10,276 nt of DNA, from the NCBI GenBank assembly GCA_026391115.1, contig JAPLER010000026.1, positions 1 to 10,276 on the forward strand, written 5' to 3'. This document shows, piece after piece, positions 6,926-10,276 of the stretch. Source of the stretch: Bacteroidota bacterium. GTDB taxonomy: Bacteria > Bacteroidota > Bacteroidia > Chitinophagales > Chitinophagaceae. The translations under genes were made by a program, and so were the position numbers. How positions within the stretch are numbered: the stretch's first letter is position 1; each line of letters opens with the position of its first letter. The notes under the pieces were generated by a model. That model was not told the DNA's origin. It searched no databases and saw only the letters and a program-made list of their open reading frames with translations.

Positions 6926-7711
6926 ATGAATTTAGATTTAAAAAATAAAACGGCAATAGTTTGTGGAAGTACACAAGGCATTGGCTTTGCTGCTGCACAA
7001 GAGTTGGCTTTACTTGGTGCAAATTGTGTTTTAGTTGCAAGAACAGAAACAGCTCTACAAGAAGCTATTAAACAATTAGACACTACCCAAAATCAGCAAC
7101 ATCAATACTTAGTTGCCAATTTTGATGAACCAGAAACAGTAAAAACTGCTATTGAAAAATTTGTAGCACATAATAATGTTCATATTCTTGTAAATAACAG
7201 TGGTGGTCCAAATTCTGGACCAATAACTACTGCCACTGAAGATGAATTTTTAAACACATTCAATCGTCATCTTATTTGCAATCACATACTTGCTAAAGCT
7301 TGTATTCCATCTATGAAAGCAGCCGGTTACGGAAGAATTATAAATATTATTTCTACATCAGTAAAAGTACCTTTACCAAATCTTGGCGTTTCAAACACCA
7401 TTCGTGGTGCAGTAGCAAGTTGGAGTAAAACTATGGCAAATGAATTGGGACAATTTAATATTACTGTAAATAGTGTTTTGCCTGGTGCTACAGCCACTCA
7501 ACGTTTAAGTAATATTATTAATGCTAATTCAACTAAGAAAAATAAGTCAGTTGATGAAATTGAAGAAGAAATGCTGAAAGAAATTCCTATGAAACGCTTT
7601 GCAGAACCAAGTGAATTGGCAAATGTGATAGCCTTTTTGGCATCACCAGCTGCTAGCTATATCAACGGTGTTAGCATTCCTGTTGATGGTGGCAGAACTG
7701 GTGCTTTATAA
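6926..7711 (+). CDS. SDR-family oxidoreductase with atypical catalytic residues
   Basis: Classical-length SDR (261 aa) with a Rossmann fold: GSTQGIG cofactor loop at 14-20, VARTE at the end of beta 2, ANFDEP at 64-69, NNSGGP at 90-95, and a C-terminal FLASPAASYINGVSIPVDGG typical of FabG-like enzymes. The active site is odd. Ser143 is kept (RIINIIS), but the position of YxxxK, 13 residues on, reads SNTIR: Tyr is Ser156 and Lys is Arg160. I recall a FabG-like SDR subgroup that departs from the tetrad in this way and carries NNxGGP, so this is probably a family trait, not damage. It might still be an NAD(P)H reductase by another mechanism, or a non-enzymatic relative. It follows the thiolase by 68 nt; a thiolase-reductase pair suggests beta-ketoacyl chemistry, but the missing Tyr weakens any simple ketoacyl-CoA reductase call. 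Start ATG follows an A-rich tract. Confidence 0.88.
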   Translation: MNLDLKNKTAIVCGSTQGIGFAAAQELALLGANCVLVARTETALQEAIKQLDTTQNQQHQYLVANFDEPETVKTAIEKFVAHNNVHILVNNSGGPNSGPITTATEDEFLNTFNRHLICNHILAKACIPSMKAAGYGRIINIISTSVKVPLPNLGVSNTIRGAVASWSKTMANELGQFNITVNSVLPGATATQRLSNIINANSTKKNKSVDEIEEEMLKEIPMKRFAEPSELANVIAFLASPAASYINGVSIPVDGGRTGAL

Positions 7712-7776
7712 TTCAATTATTTATACTTTTTCAAATTATTGAAAAATAATTAACACATAGAAATGTGCTTTTATCC

Positions 7777-7784
7777 TATGTTTG
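7777..7784 (+). promoter_or_regulatory. -7 promoter element for pyrG
   Basis: TATGTTTG, an exact TAnnTTTG match and identical to the octamer at 4531-4538. If used, transcription starts within about 5-8 nt and leaves a leader of roughly 105 nt before the pyrG ATG, far longer than the short leaders implied for other genes here. No TTG at -33. Upstream, AATTATT-GAAA-AATAATT (7734-7751) can form an AT-only hairpin just after the SDR but has no T-tract, so I do not call it a terminator. Confidence 0.42.
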
Positions 7785-7818
7785 CACGACCTCTATAATT
7801 TTTTTATCAAAGGTCACT

Positions 7819-7859
7819 TTGGTGTGTGATTAATCTAATTTTTCTTCATTAATCACCAA
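7819..7859 (+). promoter_or_regulatory. Inverted repeat in the pyrG leader (possible regulatory hairpin)
   Basis: The arms TTGGTG...ATTAAT (7819-7834) and ATTAATCACCAA (7848-7859) would pair perfectly over 12 bp but for an extra TGTG at 7825-7828 in the left arm; the loop is 13 nt, pyrimidine-rich. An alternative register gives a continuous 9-bp stem (7826-7834 with 7848-7856). Near the predicted 5' end, GACCT (7788-7792) can also pair with AGGTC (7811-7815). No T-tract follows, so it is not a textbook attenuator. CTP synthase genes are often controlled by CTP level, but I do not recognise a known leader here. Confidence 0.4.
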
Positions 7860-7896
7860 TTTATCACTTATTATTTTAAATTAATTAACCATAAAA

Positions 7897-9513
7897 ATGG
7901 CAAAGCAAATTTTTGTTACAGGGGGCGTTACAAGTAGTTTAGGAAAAGGTATTATAGCAGCAAGTCTTGCAAAATTATTGCAGGCACGTGGGCTGAAAGT
8001 TACTATTCAAAAATTTGATCCATATATTAATGTTGACCCAGGCACTTTAAACCCTTATGAACATGGCGAATGTTTTGTAACAGAAGATGGTGCAGAAACT
8101 GATTTGGATTTAGGTCACTATGAAAGGTTTTTAAATATCCATACTTCTCAATTAAATAATGTTACTACAGGTCGTATTTATCAAACTGTAATTAATAAAG
8201 AACGTGCCGGAGATTTTTTAGGAAAAACAGTACAAGTTGTGCCACATATTACCGATGAAATAAAGCACAGAATGTTATTGTTGGGTAAAACAAATCAATT
8301 TGATATTGTTATTACAGAAATTGGTGGAACCGTTGGTGATATTGAGTCTTTACCATTTATAGAAGCAGTTCGTCAATTGCAATGGGAGCTGCCAGACGAG
8401 GATGTTTTAGTCATTCATTTAACTTTAATTCCATACTTAAAAGCAGCCAAAGAACTTAAAACAAAACCTACACAACACAGTGTAAAAATGATGAGTGAAA
8501 ATGGCGTGCATCCTGATATTTTGGTGTGTAGAACAGAAGAAGTTTTGGGTAATGATATTAAAAACAAAATAGCACTTTTTTGTAATGTAAAACCAGAAGC
8601 TGTAATTGAAGCATTAGACGCTAGTACAATTTACGAAGTGCCATTGTTAATGCTTAGAGAAAAGTTAGATGTTATTACTTTAAAAAAATTGGGTATAAAA
8701 GAATATGCAGAACCCAATTTAGATAATTGGAAAATATTTTTAGACAAACTAAAATACCCCAAAGCAAAAATTACAATTGGTTTAATTGGTAAGTACATTG
8801 AGCTCCAAGATGCTTATAAAAGTATTTTGGAAAGCTTCATCCACGCTGGTGCAATTAATGAAGTTAAGGTTCAGGTAATAGATATACATAGTGAATTCAT
8901 TAATGAACAAACTGTTGCTGAAAAACTAAAAGGGTTGGATGGATTGCTTGTTGCACCTGGTTTTGGTAATAGAGGTATTGATGGAAAAATTATTGCAGTA
9001 CAATATGCAAGAGAAAACAATTTACCGTTTTTTGGCATTTGTTTAGGTATGCAAATGGCAGTCATTGAGTTTGCTCGTAATGTGTTGCATATTGCAGATG
9101 CTCATAGTGTAGAAATGAATGCCAATACCACCAATCCTGTAATTAATATGATGGAGGAGCAGAAAAAAATAAAACTTATGGGTGGCACTATGCGTTTGGG
9201 ATCTTATCCATGCGAAATAGAAGAAGGCAGTTTAGCAAATAGAATATATGGAACCACTTTAATTAGCGAAAGACATAGACATAGATATGAATTTAACAAT
9301 GCTTATCTTGTACAGTTTGAAAATGCAGGTATGATTGCAAGTGGTACCAACCCAGAAACTGGATTGGTTGAAATTATGGAAATACCTGATCATCCATTTT
9401 TCATTGGTGTACAATATCATCCAGAATTAAAGAGTACTGTTGAAAGTCCTGCACCACTATTTGTGCATTTTATAGCCGCTGCAAAAAAATATAATGAAAG
9501 CAGGAGTAAGTAA
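7897..9513 (+). CDS. pyrG: CTP synthase
   Basis: Glutamine-hydrolysing conversion of UTP to CTP, last step of de novo pyrimidine nucleotide synthesis, cytosolic; members assemble as tetramers. The 538-aa length is standard. Synthetase domain: FVTGGVTSSLGKG phosphate loop at the N-terminus, KFDPYINVDPGTLNPYEHGE, and TEDGAETDLDLGHYERF; EIGGTVGDIES and KTKPTQHSVK follow. Class I glutamine amidotransferase domain: GFGNRGIDGK oxyanion region, nucleophile Cys382 in GICLGMQ, RHRHRYEFN, and His508/Glu510 in YHPE. All catalytic residues are present. The ATG start is fixed by MAKQIFVTGG, preceded by AACCATAAAA. It has its own candidate promoter and a leader with an inverted repeat. Its stop is 3 nt from that of the convergent HAD gene. 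Identity is certain on sequence. Confidence 0.98.
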   Translation: MAKQIFVTGGVTSSLGKGIIAASLAKLLQARGLKVTIQKFDPYINVDPGTLNPYEHGECFVTEDGAETDLDLGHYERFLNIHTSQLNNVTTGRIYQTVINKERAGDFLGKTVQVVPHITDEIKHRMLLLGKTNQFDIVITEIGGTVGDIESLPFIEAVRQLQWELPDEDVLVIHLTLIPYLKAAKELKTKPTQHSVKMMSENGVHPDILVCRTEEVLGNDIKNKIALFCNVKPEAVIEALDASTIYEVPLLMLREKLDVITLKKLGIKEYAEPNLDNWKIFLDKLKYPKAKITIGLIGKYIELQDAYKSILESFIHAGAINEVKVQVIDIHSEFINEQTVAEKLKGLDGLLVAPGFGNRGIDGKIIAVQYARENNLPFFGICLGMQMAVIEFARNVLHIADAHSVEMNANTTNPVINMMEEQKKIKLMGGTMRLGSYPCEIEEGSLANRIYGTTLISERHRHRYEFNNAYLVQFENAGMIASGTNPETGLVEIMEIPDHPFFIGVQYHPELKSTVESPAPLFVHFIAAAKKYNESRSK

Positions 9514-9516
9514 TTA

Positions 9517-10146
9517 CTACTTAAAAAATTCATCAACTTCATCAACTAAATTAATATTGCCTAGCAGTAGAATAGTCTGCAATCCAACACTTTTTGCACC
9601 TTCAATATTTTTTAAAGTATCATCTATAAAAAGTGTTTCGCTTGCAACTAAGTTTTGTTCTTGTAGAATGGTATTATAAGATTCTGTAGTTGGCTTTCGC
9701 AGACCTAAAGTATGAGAATAATAATCTTTTATAAAGTAGCTACTAAAGGTATTTGGTAATTGTAACCCATCATACATTTTCATAAAACACTTGTAATGAA
9801 TTTCATTGGTGTTGCTGAAAAGAAAAATATTGTATTGATTTTTTATAGTGTTTAACCAATGCAATCTATCAACCCAAAAATCACCTAGCATTGCGTTCCA
9901 GGCACTCTCAATTTGTTCATTAGTTAAATTTATTTTCGCAATATCTCTTATGCCATCATAAAATTGTTGTGGCGTAATTGCACCAACTTCAATGTTTTCA
10001 AATAAACTAGAAACAAAGTCTTGTTTATAAAATTCATTGAAATTTTTGATACCTAATTGCACAAAAGCATCTTCAGTTTTTTGGTAATTTATTTTAATAA
10101 AAATACCACCTAAATCGAAGATTATATTTTTGATTTTTGATGCCAC
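9517..10146 (-). CDS. HAD-superfamily hydrolase, subfamily IA, GTG start
   Basis: Haloacid-dehalogenase-fold phosphatase, probably cytosolic. Of 209 residues: motif I IIFDLGG with nucleophile Asp11 (the position two residues on, often an acid, is Gly13); a helical cap about 20-90; motif II LFSNTNE with Ser111; motif III LRKP with Lys151; motif IV FIDDTLKN with Asp175/Asp176. The DLGG form and RKP recall YihX-like sugar-phosphate phosphatases, in which the second acid is also replaced, but the substrate cannot be read from sequence. Start: GTG 10144-10146 is the only NTG codon in frame that keeps motif I; no ATG is available upstream. This GTG coincides with the edge of a tandem CACGAATG repeat, and codons 3-8 (ATCAAAA twice) are also repetitive. 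The upstream minus-strand gene ends 15 nt before it, so the two are probably co-transcribed. Family firm, start moderate. Confidence 0.9.
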   Translation of the reverse strand: MASKIKNIIFDLGGIFIKINYQKTEDAFVQLGIKNFNEFYKQDFVSSLFENIEVGAITPQQFYDGIRDIAKINLTNEQIESAWNAMLGDFWVDRLHWLNTIKNQYNIFLFSNTNEIHYKCFMKMYDGLQLPNTFSSYFIKDYYSHTLGLRKPTTESYNTILQEQNLVASETLFIDDTLKNIEGAKSVGLQTILLLGNINLVDEVDEFFK

Positions 10147-10159
10147 GAATGCACGAATG
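10144..10159. repeat. Perfect 8-bp tandem repeat, CACGAATG twice
   Basis: CACGAATG at 10144-10151 is repeated at 10152-10159. It fills the 15-nt gap between two minus-strand genes and supplies the GTG start of the HAD gene (complement of CAC 10144-10146). I recall similar CCACGAATGCACGAAT strings as common intergenic litter in Bacteroidota, which would make this one copy of a dispersed element; only one copy is in the window. Confidence 0.55.
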
Positions 10160-10161
10160 TA

Positions 10162-10276
10162 TTATTTGTATTGATTAATGTTTAAAGTGTGGTTGCAGAA
10201 AGAATATTCCTCTTCATCGTTACTACAAATAATAATTAATCGATTTTGAGAATAATTTTTTACAAGTTGATCATAT
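10162..10276 (-). CDS. C-terminal 37 residues of an unidentified protein (5' end outside window)
   Basis: The minus strand is open from the right edge to TAA at 10162-10164. The tail contains NRLIIICSNDEEEYSFC and ends NHTLNINQYK. The hydrophobic RLIIICSND strand followed by a DEEEY helix looks like the last strand of a P-loop ATPase; I have an impression of short ABC ATPases of Bacteroidota ending this way, but the Walker motifs are off the edge and I would not rely on it. The reading frame, protein-like composition and 15-nt spacing to the HAD gene support a real coding end. Confidence 0.62.
   Translation of the reverse strand, partial: YDQLVKNYSQNRLIIICSNDEEEYSFCNHTLNINQYK

Noticed and set aside
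5664..7711. Thiolase plus SDR read as a phaA-phaB polyhydroxybutyrate pair.
   Set aside because: The thiolase resembles PcaF/PaaJ, the SDR lacks the catalytic Tyr and Lys of PhaB, and no PHA synthase or phasin is nearby.
1..10276. A new defence, mobile or biosynthetic system, CRISPR array, tRNA/rRNA gene or insertion sequence.
   Set aside because: All sizeable genes belong to known families with metabolic or housekeeping roles; no transposase, integrase, direct-repeat/spacer array, or tRNA-like cloverleaf was seen on either strand.

Overview
The window reads as an ordinary chromosomal stretch from a member of the Bacteroidota, most likely near Chitinophagaceae/Sphingobacteriales. The DNA is AT-rich. 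Start codons are preceded by A/T-rich tracts rather than Shine-Dalgarno sequences. Several genes have a Bacteroidota-type -7 promoter element (TAnnTTTG). The protein families (delta' subunit with an HPDLHF motif, ComA-type phosphosulfolactate synthase, an MBL-fold hydrolase with a YDMFPLTTL tail) also fit that phylum. The assignment rests on recognition only; no search was run.

Layout. The left edge holds the 3' end of an MBL-fold hydrolase gene on the plus strand (1-186). It converges, with a 1-nt gap, on a four-gene minus-strand series running leftward: a MacB/FtsX-type ABC permease (4395-3124), DNA polymerase III delta' holB (3041-1860), phosphosulfolactate synthase comA (1762-1001) and shikimate dehydrogenase aroE (931-188). 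A divergent promoter region of about 160 bp separates the permease from a plus-strand series: a secreted endonuclease/exonuclease/phosphatase-family gene broken by a frameshift (4556-5597), a PcaF/PaaJ-like thiolase (5664-6857), an atypical SDR (6926-7711) and CTP synthase pyrG behind a structured leader (7897-9513). pyrG converges, with a 3-nt gap, on a minus-strand HAD hydrolase (10146-9517), which lies 15 nt downstream of the 3' end of another minus-strand gene cut by the right edge. No gene-free stretch exceeds 300 bp; the longest are the permease/nuclease divergent gap and the pyrG upstream region, each about 160-185 bp.

Functional picture. Most genes are housekeeping or central metabolism: aromatic amino-acid precursors (aroE), replication clamp loading (holB), pyrimidine nucleotides (pyrG) and acyl-CoA chemistry (thiolase, possibly with the SDR). 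comA points to sulfonate metabolism. The neighbours do not form one obvious pathway.

I found no convincing undescribed multi-gene system. The points worth a second look are local: an aroE with no ATG/GTG/TTG start that keeps its substrate-binding N-terminus, a frameshift with loss of the first beta strand in the nuclease gene, an SDR whose catalytic Tyr and Lys are Ser and Arg, a delta' subunit without its zinc cysteines, a 12-bp inverted repeat with a TGTG expansion in the pyrG leader, and short tandem microrepeats in several intergenic gaps.
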